From assembly GCA_944393275.1 (NCBI GenBank), contig CALXZQ010000033.1:1-11720 (forward strand): 11,720 bases of DNA, read 5' to 3'. Below are positions 1 to 6,700 of the stretch, one piece after another. The notes under the pieces were generated by a model. It saw only the letters and a list, made by a program, of their open reading frames with translations. It made no database searches and was not told the DNA's origin. Made by a program: the position numbers and the translations under genes. Every line of letters starts with the position of its first letter. Position 1 is the stretch's first letter. Source of the DNA: an uncultured Clostridia bacterium. Lineage in GTDB: Bacteria; Bacillota; Clostridia; TANB77; CAG-508.

Positions 1-1
1 A

Positions 2-946
2 ATATCTGATATAGTTGAAAAATATAAAGAATATAAAAAAGTCAACCAAGAAATGGAAGACGCAAAAGAAATGATGGCTGATAAAGAAGTTAAAGAATTA
101 GCTGAAGCAGAGTATTATGAATCAAAAGAAAAACTGGAAAAAATAGAAGAGGAGTTAAAAATACTTTTAATACCAAAGGATAAAGATGATGATAAGAATA
201 TTATATGCGAAATTAGAGCGGGAGCAGGAGGAGAAGAAGCAGCCCTATTTGCAGGAACCTTATTTAGAATGTATTCAATGTATTCAGAAAAGAAGCATTG
301 GAAATTAGAAGTTTTAAATGAGAACGAAACAGGATTAGGCGGCTATAAAGAAATCTCATTTATGATTACAGGTAAGGGAGCATATAGTAGATTAAAATTT
401 GAAAGTGGTGTACACAGAGTACAAAGAGTACCAGATACAGAGAGTAGTGGCAGGATACATACATCCACAGCAACTGTAGCTGTATTACCTGTCGTAGAAG
501 ATGTTGATATTGAAATAAACCCATCAGATATAAAGATGGAGGTATTTAGAGCATCAGGAGCGGGAGGACAACATGTAAATAAAACATCATCAGCAGTTAG
601 ACTTATACATGAGCCAACTGGAATGGTAGTAGAATGCCAAACAGAGAGATCTCAGGTACAAAACAGAGAATATGCAATGAAATTATTAAGATCTAGGTTA
701 TATGAACAAGAAAAGGCAAAACAAGATGCAGAGCTTGCAAATGCAAGAAAATCTCAAGTAGGAAGCGGAGACAGAAGTGAAAAAATACGTACATATAACT
801 ATCCTCAAGGAAGAATAACCGATCATAGAATAGGATTAAGTATTTATCAAATGGAAGATTTTTTAAATGGAAATATTGATGAGATGATAGATAGCTTGAT
901 TGCAGCAGATAGAGCCGAAAAATTAAAAGGAAATGATGAAGAGTAA
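2..946 (+). CDS. prfA: Peptide chain release factor 1 (RF1), 5'-truncated by window edge
   Basis: RF1 recognises UAA and UAG in the ribosomal A site and triggers hydrolysis of peptidyl-tRNA. The frame is open to the window edge before the first ATG at 53 (translation begins ISDIVEKYKEYKK), so the gene is cut rather than starting there. About 314 residues are visible against roughly 360 in E. coli RF1, so some 45 N-terminal residues are missing. The codon-recognition tripeptide is PDT (431-439, context HRVQRVPDTESSGRIHTS). The PxT form marks RF1 as opposed to SPF in RF2. The catalytic GGQ lies at 563-571 (GAGGQHVNKTSS). The acidic GAGGEEAALFA segment of domain 2 is also present. Genes here end in both TAA and TAG, which fits an active RF1. 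No clear terminator follows, and the next gene has its own promoter. Identification is very secure. Confidence 0.98.
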   Translation: MSDIVEKYKEYKKVNQEMEDAKEMMADKEVKELAEAEYYESKEKLEKIEEELKILLIPKDKDDDKNIICEIRAGAGGEEAALFAGTLFRMYSMYSEKKHWKLEVLNENETGLGGYKEISFMITGKGAYSRLKFESGVHRVQRVPDTESSGRIHTSTATVAVLPVVEDVDIEINPSDIKMEVFRASGAGGQHVNKTSSAVRLIHEPTGMVVECQTERSQVQNREYAMKLLRSRLYEQEKAKQDAELANARKSQVGSGDRSEKIRTYNYPQGRITDHRIGLSIYQMEDFLNGNIDEMIDSLIAADRAEKLKGNDEE

Positions 947-964
947 GGATAAAATGACCCTAAG

Positions 965-993
965 TTTACAAATTTATAACCATATGATATAAT
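965..993 (+). promoter_or_regulatory. Sigma-A promoter for the 69-aa orphan gene
   Basis: TTTACA at 965-970, a 17-bp spacer and TATAAT at 988-993, with a TG extension at 985-986 (ATATGATATAAT). Transcription should start near 1000. The same TTTACA-N17-TATAAT form with the same ATATGATATAAT block recurs at 8314-8342. A short inverted repeat (TAAC-ATTA-GTTA, 1001-1012) covers the expected start site, and a small hairpin GAGC-ATT-GCTC (1023-1033) lies just before the ribosome binding site. Confidence 0.8.
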
Positions 994-1050
994 ATTATTG
1001 TAACATTAGTTAACAAAAATAAAGAGCATTGCTCAAGGAGGAATAGCATC

Positions 1051-1260
1051 ATGAATACAACAATGTTTCTTTTATGTTCCGGGCAACAGGCCGTGCTTAT
1101 TGAAGGTGAAACCACCTCGGTGGAAGCCTTCAAGGCTACTCTGTCAGACAAAGGAAGAGAGATGGACATCCGTCAGGCACCTCACTCAATGTTCCTTATG
1201 AATGACGAGAAGTCTTTCAAAGAGGCTCAAATGGCTTGGAAGAAAATGCAAAAGAAATAA
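1051..1260 (+). CDS. Orphan 69-aa protein, GC-rich relative to neighbours
   Basis: I do not recognise this family. The start is secure: AGGAGG at 1036-1041 precedes ATG 1051 at normal spacing, behind a consensus promoter and before a strong terminator, so it is a complete single-gene unit. The protein starts MNTTMFLLCSGQQAVLIEG and ends in a Lys-rich helix (MAWKKMQKK). It has no signal peptide or convincing membrane span; the N-terminal hydrophobic stretch MFLLCSG is too short. The pattern suggests a short beta hairpin (res. 4-19) followed by helices, with a single Cys at position 9. Hand count gives 90 G+C in 210 bases (about 43%), well above its AT-rich neighbours. It uses codons such as CGT, ATC, CTG and CTC that are rare nearby. 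This could reflect high expression or recent acquisition. No function is assigned. Confidence 0.85.
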   Translation: MNTTMFLLCSGQQAVLIEGETTSVEAFKATLSDKGREMDIRQAPHSMFLMNDEKSFKEAQMAWKKMQKK

Positions 1261-1266
1261 CTCCGC

Positions 1267-1313
1267 CAAGGAGCGCAAGACTAAGTACTTAAGTCTTGCG
1301 CTTCCTTGTTTTA
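1267..1313 (+). terminator. Strong intrinsic terminator after the 69-aa gene
   Basis: The arms CAAGG-AGCGCAAGACT-AAG (1267-1285) and its near-perfect complement (1289-1308) form a long stem. It has an 11-bp uninterrupted GC-containing core (AGCGCAAGACT), two single-base bulges, a tiny loop and a following TTGTTTT tract. It begins seven bases after the stop codon. Confidence 0.85.
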
Positions 1314-1326
1314 TATGTACCAATAA

Positions 1327-1354
1327 TTGAAAAAAATTAAAATTATAGTAATAT
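1327..1354 (+). promoter_or_regulatory. Probable promoter for the 5'-nucleotidase gene
   Basis: TTGAAA at 1327-1332, a 16-bp spacer and TAATAT at 1349-1354. It sits right after the upstream terminator, so some promoter is needed here. The match is moderate in a very AT-rich stretch. Confidence 0.45.
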
Positions 1355-1378
1355 TTATTTAAATTGAAGGAGAAAAAC

Positions 1379-2173
1379 ATGATATATTTAGATGGAGAAA
1401 AAATAAAAAAAGTTAAACTAGATACAAAAAGTATGTATGTTGCAATAGACTTTGACAGAACAATTACTGGAACATCAGGAGTAGATTCATGGGATGCAAC
1501 AGGAATATTATTAGGAGAAGAATTTAAAAACAAATTAAATGAATTATATTTAATATATAGACCTATAGAATTAGATTATTCTATGCCAAAAAATGAAAAA
1601 GAAGAAATGATGGAAAAGTGGTACAAAGATGTTTTAGATTTATATTATGAATATGGTCTAACAAAAGAAAAATTAGAAAAATCGGTTAGGGAAAGTAATT
1701 TAGTCTTTAGAGATAATGCTCAAGATTTTTTAAAAAGTATGTATTCACACAATATTCCCGTCATTATATTGTCAGCGGGTATAGGAAATGTTATAGAACA
1801 ATTTTTAAAGGACAATCATTGCTATTATGGAAATATATTTGTAATTAGCAATTTTATTATATTCAATGATAAAGGAGAAATGGAAAGATTTAAAAATAAA
1901 ATAATTCATACAACTAATAAAACTACTAAAGGAAATTTACCTCAAGAATTAGAAAAACAAATAAATACTAAAAAAACTATCTTATTATTAGGGGATATAA
2001 TAGATGATAAAAAAATGGTAGAAAAAGAAAATTGGAGTAAAACCATTAGTATAGGTCTACCTAATGATGATACAGATAGTAATTTAGAATTATATAAAAA
2101 TAATTTTGATATAGTATTAACTGATAATGATGCTAACTTCGAAGTGGTTAGGAAGCTAGTATTTAATAAATAA
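1379..2173 (+). CDS. HAD-superfamily pyrimidine 5'-nucleotidase (UMPH-1 / cytosolic 5'-nucleotidase III type)
   Basis: Predicted cytosolic phosphohydrolase removing the 5'-phosphate from (pyrimidine) nucleoside monophosphates. The 264-aa protein shows all HAD motifs: motif I DFDRT (Asp24 nucleophile, Asp26 acid/base), motif II ILSAG (Ser132), motif III Lys181 in HTTNK, and motif IV GDIIDD (Asp206, Asp209/210). Beyond the generic HAD motifs, the run ILSAGIGNVIEQFL, then VISNF.IF...GEMERFKNKIIHTTNK, then LLLGD, matches the order and wording of the eukaryotic NT5C3/UMPH-1 family. That makes the family call specific. Substrate preference (UMP/CMP versus modified nucleotides) is inference. ATG 1379 is preferred over an in-frame TTG at 1364 because AAGGAG (1367-1372) is correctly placed for the ATG. 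Codon use is AT-rich like the bulk of the window. Confidence 0.85.
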   Translation: MIYLDGEKIKKVKLDTKSMYVAIDFDRTITGTSGVDSWDATGILLGEEFKNKLNELYLIYRPIELDYSMPKNEKEEMMEKWYKDVLDLYYEYGLTKEKLEKSVRESNLVFRDNAQDFLKSMYSHNIPVIILSAGIGNVIEQFLKDNHCYYGNIFVISNFIIFNDKGEMERFKNKIIHTTNKTTKGNLPQELEKQINTKKTILLLGDIIDDKKMVEKENWSKTISIGLPNDDTDSNLELYKNNFDIVLTDNDANFEVVRKLVFNK

Positions 2174-2216
2174 TAGGACTACATAATATGGGATGAAGTT
2201 GATATAATGTTAGTAA

Positions 2217-2245
2217 TTGAAGATTATGTAACTTTGTGATATAAT
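2217..2245 (+). promoter_or_regulatory. Promoter for the SpoIIID-like gene
   Basis: TTGAAG (2217-2222), a 17-bp spacer and TATAAT (2240-2245) with a TG extension at 2237-2238. The transcript would begin near 2252. It would carry a short hairpin CACCT-AAA-AGGTG (2261-2273) ahead of the AGGAGG site, paralleling the arrangement in front of the 69-aa gene. Confidence 0.7.
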
Positions 2246-2300
2246 ATAAATAGTCCAAAACACCTAAAAGGTGATACATTGTATTAGGAGGATGCAGAAA

Positions 2301-2588
2301 ATGGGAAAAAGAACTAGTGAAGAAGTAAGAGAGCTTATCCGGGAGATGGCCTTCTATGTAGCACACAAAGAGTGCACTTTAATTTCAGCAGCAGACTATT
2401 TTGACATTACGCCGTCATATGCTTCTGTTCTGATGAATGAGGAGTCTATCAAAAAGGTTGTGCCTCTCATGAAAGATGCAGTAAGAGCAGTCATTGAGTC
2501 GCACCGGCCTTATCCAGGAATGGCAGACTACAGAAATAGCAGGAAAAACAGGGCTTCAAATTCAATAGAGAACTATTCCCAAAAATAA
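2301..2588 (+). CDS. SpoIIID-like helix-turn-helix DNA-binding protein
   Basis: The 95-aa protein has a helix-turn-helix (TLISAADYFDITPSYASVLM, about res. 31-50) followed by a second helical region ending in a His-containing segment (PLMKDAVRAVIESHR). The B. subtilis sporulation regulator SpoIIID is 93 aa and has the same layout. It shares the pattern T-x(4)-A-x2-F-x-[IV]-[ST]-x-S, with the Pro-led helix and the His at nearly the same distances. Sequence identity is low, so I call it SpoIIID-like rather than SpoIIID; a phage-type or other small regulator is possible. ATG 2301 is chosen because AGGAGG (2286-2291) is nine bases upstream; GTG 2271 and ATG 2292 lie before or inside that site. Hand count gives 119 G+C in 288 bases (41%), again richer than its neighbours. 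Confidence 0.6.
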   Translation: MGKRTSEEVRELIREMAFYVAHKECTLISAADYFDITPSYASVLMNEESIKKVVPLMKDAVRAVIESHRPYPGMADYRNSRKNRASNSIENYSQK

Positions 2589-2606
2589 AAGCATTATAAT
2601 CCAAAC

Positions 2607-2642
2607 AGGGTCTCAGAGTAATTTCTGGGACCCTCATTTTTT
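2607..2642 (+). terminator. Intrinsic terminator after the SpoIIID-like gene
   Basis: The stem AGGGTCTCAGA (2607-2617) pairs with TCTGGGACCCT (2624-2634), 11 bp with one G-U, a 6-base loop, then CA and a run of six T. Confidence 0.88.
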
Positions 2643-2645
2643 ATA

Positions 2646-2674
2646 TTAACATTAGTTAATCTTATTCATATAAT
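2646..2674 (+). promoter_or_regulatory. Promoter for the amidase-like gene
   Basis: TTAACA (2646-2651), a 17-bp spacer and TATAAT (2669-2674). The -35 element is embedded in the inverted repeat TTAAC-ATTA-GTTAA, whose 12-base core is identical to the repeat at 1001-1012. This leaves room for an operator role. Confidence 0.6.
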
Positions 2675-2694
2675 TATATTATGGAGGAAAAACT

Positions 2695-3174
2695 GTGTAT
2701 ATAGATAAATATAATAGAAAAAAAGCTATTGAATATGCAAAGAAATGGGCATTGAAAAGAAACCCAGCATATTATAATTTTGATAAAATAGGAGGAGATT
2801 GTACCAATTTTATCTCACAATGCATATATGCTGGAAGTGGGATTATGAATTATAAAAAGACATTAGGGTGGTATTATAATAATGGTAATGATAAATCTCC
2901 TTCCTGGACAGGAGTAGAATATTTATATAATTTTCTAATAAATAATAAAGAAATAGGTCCATTTGGAGAAGAAGTAAGTAATGTGGAAATAGGAGATGTT
3001 ATACAGTTATCATTTGATGGATTAAAATTCTCACACTCTTTAATTGTAGTAGAAAATATAAATAATAAAATATATGTAGCCTCACATACTTTTGATTCTT
3101 ATAATAGAAATATAAATTCATATGAATACAAAAAAATAAGGTATATACATTTAAAGGGAGTCAGGAAAAATTAG
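2695..3174 (+). CDS. Amidase_6-type papain-like cysteine hydrolase (putative amidase domain protein)
   Basis: The 159-aa protein fits the 'putative amidase domain' family (amidase_6). It starts with a Tyr-x-Arg-x2-Ala-x2-Tyr-Ala-x2-Trp helix (YNRKKAIEYAKKW), then NPAYYNF, then the family signature GGDCTNFISQ with the presumed nucleophile Cys36. The second catalytic element is FSHSLIVV (His114) after the EIGDVIQL strand, followed by YVASHTFDSYNR. The whole protein is one domain with no signal peptide or membrane span. It is therefore either cytosolic or released without a classical signal; a cell-wall or peptide amide substrate is only inferred from family habits. The start is GTG 2695, with GGAGG at 2683-2687 seven bases upstream. 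It has its own promoter and terminator, is AT-rich, and stops with TAG. Confidence 0.75.
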   Translation: MYIDKYNRKKAIEYAKKWALKRNPAYYNFDKIGGDCTNFISQCIYAGSGIMNYKKTLGWYYNNGNDKSPSWTGVEYLYNFLINNKEIGPFGEEVSNVEIGDVIQLSFDGLKFSHSLIVVENINNKIYVASHTFDSYNRNINSYEYKKIRYIHLKGVRKN

Positions 3175-3196
3175 ATAAAGCTATAAAAATAAAAAT

Positions 3197-3232
3197 GAGA
3201 AAACTTAAATATATTTAAGTTTTCTCGTTTTT
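3197..3232. terminator. Bidirectional terminator between the amidase-like gene and the tRNA unit
   Basis: A perfect 13-bp inverted repeat (GAGAAAACTTAAA, 3197-3209, with its complement 3214-3226) and a TATA loop. It is followed by GTTTTT on the plus strand and by ATTTTTA on the minus strand, so it can end the amidase-like mRNA and the leftward tRNA transcript alike. It starts 22 bases after the amidase-like stop codon and one base past the end of tRNA-Cys. Confidence 0.85.
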
Positions 3233-3233
3233 C

Positions 3234-3307
3234 TGGAGGCGCCACCCGGATTCGAACCGGGGATCAGAGTTTTGCAGACTCGTGCCTTACCACTTGGCTA
3301 TAGCGCC
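3234..3307 (-). tRNA. tRNA-Cys (GCA)
   Basis: Read on the minus strand, the 74-nt gene starts GGCGCTA and ends TGGCGCC-T-CCA. It has a 7-bp acceptor stem, U discriminator as usual for tRNA-Cys, anticodon loop CTGCAAA (anticodon GCA) and a T arm with GGTTCGAATCC. The CCA end (3234-3236) is encoded. It is the second gene of the leftward tRNA unit. Confidence 0.96.
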
Positions 3308-3368
3308 ATAATATAATAATATTATATGAAATAAATCTTAAAATAGAACCATATATTTATTAAAAAAA

Positions 3369-3444
3369 TGGAGCGGGAAACGGGGCTCAAACCCGCGACC
3401 TCTGCCTTGGCAAGGCAGCGCTCTATCAACTGAGCTATTCCCGC
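3369..3444 (-). tRNA. tRNA-Gly (GCC)
   Basis: The 76-nt gene on the minus strand starts GCGGGAATAGCTCAG. The anticodon arm is CTGCC-TTGCCAA-GGCAG (anticodon GCC), the T arm contains GGGTTTGAGCCC, and the acceptor stem is closed by TTCCCGC with U discriminator and encoded CCA (3369-3371). It precedes tRNA-Cys by 61 AT-rich bases. Confidence 0.96.
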
Positions 3445-3461
3445 AGAAATAAAACATAATT

Positions 3462-3490
3462 ATAATAACAAAAAAAAATAAATAAGTCAA
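3462..3490 (-). promoter_or_regulatory. Promoter of the tRNA-Gly/tRNA-Cys unit
   Basis: On the minus strand TTGACT (3490-3485), a 17-bp spacer and TATTAT (3467-3462), ending 17 bases before the 5' end of tRNA-Gly. Position and score fit a stable-RNA promoter. It opens the 347-base gene-free stretch 3445-3791; the rest of that stretch holds the adhesin promoters and leader. Confidence 0.65.
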
Positions 3491-3590
3491 GAATAAATAA
3501 ATAAAAAATAATATCTAGCATATAAAATTAAAAAAAATATAAAAAATATCGAAAACCCTTATAATATCAATACTTTTTTTACAAATTATA

Positions 3591-3619
3591 TTGAAAAATT
3601 TATAAAAATGTAATATAAT
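3591..3619 (+). promoter_or_regulatory. Upstream promoter candidate for the thioester adhesin gene
   Basis: TTGAAA (3591-3596), a 17-bp spacer and TATAAT (3614-3619). A weaker overlapping pair, TTTACA (3578-3583) and TATAAA (3601-3606), is also at 17 bp. Use of this promoter would give a leader of roughly 165 bases holding the stems described at 3644-3762. Confidence 0.6.
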
Positions 3620-3643
3620 TGTAATGGATGTGTAAAAAACTCT

Positions 3644-3762
3644 AATAGTAGTTTCCGTAATAACAAAACAGTTAAAATTATTATAAAAAGAAAACATGCC
3701 AAATAATGGGGGAAAGTGCTATTGACTTGTTGTTTATAAGTAGTAAAATTATAACAACGAGT
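3644..3762 (+). promoter_or_regulatory. Structured leader candidate upstream of the adhesin gene
   Basis: Three stems can be drawn. Stem A pairs 3644-3656 (AATAGTAGTTTCC) with 3711-3723 (GGAAAGTGCTATT): 12 of 13 positions, one G-U, one G-G mismatch. Inside it, 3657-3663 can pair with 3678-3684 (7 bp, one G-U). Immediately after A, stem B pairs 3725-3739 with 3749-3762: 14 pairs, one G-U, one bulged T, 9-base loop. Stems A and B abut with one base between them, as if stacked. There is no U tract after B, so it is not a simple terminator. I recognise no known riboswitch consensus. Stem B also overlaps a possible downstream promoter, so it might be a DNA operator instead. Confidence 0.4.
3722..3749 (+). 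promoter_or_regulatory. Downstream promoter candidate for the adhesin gene
   Basis: TTGACT (3722-3727), a 16-bp spacer and TAAAAT (3744-3749). If used, transcription starts near 3757, inside the right arm of the 3725-3762 inverted repeat, which would then act as DNA around the -10 region rather than as RNA. Confidence 0.4.
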
Positions 3763-3791
3763 ATTATATTTATATAAGAAGGATGAATAAA

Positions 3792-6700
3792 ATGAAAATT
3801 AAAAAAATATTAGGAGCTCTAGCTGTAAGCATTATTTTAATACTAAGTTCATTATTGATGTCAACAGCATCTTATGCTGCAACATCAACTTTTGGGCTAC
3901 AAGAATATAGAGAGAGAAGAGAAGATGGTACACAATATGGATATAAAGTATTAAATCAAACTATATGGAAAATTTATAAGCAAAATAATGGGGCCATAGA
4001 TTATGATACCATAGTATATTGCCTAAAGTCTGAACAGGGCTTTTATTCTGAAACACCAGGTAAATTTAGTGAGGAATATAATGCCTCTTATGATTTAAAA
4101 GATAAAGATTCAATACCAAGTCTACACAGTGATTTAACTCAAAATTATAAAAGTATATTATGGATATTAGACCATGCATACATACCTTCAGCAGAAAATT
4201 CTAGTGCAGATAGGCAAGCACTATTAGAAGCAGCATTAGGACAATATGCAGCAGATACAGAACTTACAGACGATGATATAGATGTAATACAGCAGTTAGC
4301 AATATGGTATTTTACAAATACAGATGATTCTAAATATCATCTAGATGTTGGAGGATATCCAGAATTAAATAATGTGTTTCAATCAGTTAAACCTGGAAAA
4401 ACAGAATATGTACATATAGACGATGTAAATACATATAGATATGCAGATATGCAAGATTTATTTACATACTTGGTTACAGAAGCAAAGAATCCAGCGAACC
4501 TAACACAATATGATGGGGATATATCATCTAGTCCAATATCATTAGATGAAATGAAACCAACAGCAGAATATGATGAAAATAATTCAAGATATATAGTAGG
4601 ACCATATAGAATAAATAAAAATAATACATTACCATATACATTAACTTATGCAGGATTTACAGACCAAGATGGAGAAGAAATAACAGGTTACCAATTATTA
4701 AACTCAAATAAACAACCTACATCAATGAGTATAGAACAATTAATTGGACAAGAATTTTATATATCATTACCTGAATCAATATCAGAAACAGTAACAGAGG
4801 TTAATTTTAGAATAAATGGAAGTTATAAAACAACAAACATGACATATTGGACTATAAGCAATGCAACAAATACAACACAACCATTAGTTGAAATTAATAA
4901 AACACCAAATGATATAGAAGGTGAAAATTCAGTTCCAATAGAAAAAATACCAGAAAAAATATTTGATTTAGCATTAAGAAAATTTATTTCACAAGTAAAT
5001 GATATAGAAATAAATAGAGCACCAACAGTAGATGTAACACCACTACAAAAAACACCAATAGATATAAATAATCATACAGCAATATACAATCATTCAAAAG
5101 AACCTGTATCAGTAAAAACAGGCGATATAGTAACATATACAATAAGAGTATATAATGAAGGAGAAGTAGACGGATATGTTGGTGAAATAACAGACTATCT
5201 ACCAGAGGAGCTAGAATTTATAAATGATTTAGTAAATTATCCAGAAGAAACAAGATTTAATGCAAGTAATGGATGGATAATAAATCCAAATAATTCAAGA
5301 GAAATATCAACTCAAAAATTAGCACATTCAAATAATGCGGCAAACAATGCAGCAAATATAATTAAAGCATTTAACGGAACAACATTAGATTATAAAGATG
5401 TACAAGTAAAATGTATTGTAAAAGAAGCAATAAGAACTAAAAAAATTACAAATTTAGCACAAATTACAATTGCAACAGATAAAGACGGAAATGATATAAC
5501 AGATATAGATTCCGTACCAGATGGAGGATTTGTATTACCACCAGATTCTGATTTACCAAATTACAAAGATCCAGAAATAGCAAGTGGTGATCCATATATC
5601 CCAGGACAAGAAGATGATGATGACTTCGAAAAATTAATAGTAGAAAACTTTGATTTAGCATTAAGAAAATTTATATCACAAATAGGTAATTCAACAATAT
5701 TAGGTAGAGAACCAGAAGTAGATGTAACACCATTACAGAATGGAACAGATACAACTGCAATATATAATCATCCAAAACAACCTTTAGGAGTACAAGTAGG
5801 TGATATAGTAACATATACATTAAGAGTGTATAATGAAGGAGAAGTAGATGGTTATGCAAATGAAATAACTGACTATCTACCAGAAGAATTAGAATTTTTA
5901 CCAGATGATCCAATAAATCAACAATATGAATGGGAAGTTTCTGCAGATGGAAGAATTGTAACAACAAAATATTTATCAAAGGAAAAAGAAAGTGCATCAA
6001 GAGAAAATCTATTAGATGCATATGATGGAGGAACAACACTAGACTATAAAGATGTACTAATAAGATGTAGAGTAAAAGATTCCGCTTTGGCTGGTAAAAA
6101 AATAACCAATATAGCAGAAATAACAGAATATAAAGATAAAAATGGAAATGATGTAAAGGATATAGATTCAGAGGCAGACAATTTAGTTTTACCATCAGAT
6201 CAAGAATTACCAGGTTATAAAGACCCAGAAATAGCAAGCGGAGATAAATATATTCCAGGACAAGAAGATGATGATGACTTTGAAAAAATAGTAATAAAAA
6301 GTTTTGATTTAGCTTTGAGAAAATTTATTACTGGTGTGGGAGAAACAAAAATATTAGGTAGAGAACCAGATGTAGATGTAACACCATTACAAAATGGCAC
6401 AGGTACAACAGCAAACTATAACCATACTAAAAAACCTTTATCTATTAAATTAGGAGATATAGTAACATATACAATAAGAGTATATAATGAAGGAGATATA
6501 GATGGTTATGCAAATGAAATAACTGACTATTTACCAGAAGAATTAGAATTTTTACCAGATGATCCAATAAATCAACAATATGAATGGGAAGTTTCAGAAG
6601 ATGGAAGAATTGTAACAACAAAATATTTGTCAAAGGAAAAAGAAAGTGATTCTAGAGAAAATCTAATAGATGCATATGATGGAGGAACAACACTAGACTA

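Noticed and set aside
954..992. Possible 12-codon reading frame after prfA with an AAGGA site
   Set aside because: It overlaps the promoter at 965-993 and has no sign of conservation or function.
1364..1378. TTG start for the nucleotidase
   Set aside because: It overlaps the AAGGAG site that serves ATG 1379.
1186..1533. Minus-strand open frame of 115 codons
   Set aside because: It runs through the 69-aa gene, a strong terminator and the start of the nucleotidase gene, all well supported on the plus strand.
2271..2300. GTG 2271 as start of the SpoIIID-like gene
   Set aside because: The AGGAGG site lies downstream of it and serves ATG 2301.
3234..3444. Integration site for a mobile element at the tRNA genes
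   Set aside because: No integrase gene, duplicated tRNA 3' end or flanking direct repeat was seen in the window.
3626..3782. Known c-di-GMP, preQ1 or other riboswitch in the adhesin leader
   Set aside because: I could not find the conserved core sequences I know for these classes; only secondary structure is supported.
3783..3791. ATG 3783 as start of the adhesin
   Set aside because: It touches the AGAAGG site with no spacing; ATG 3792 is correctly spaced.
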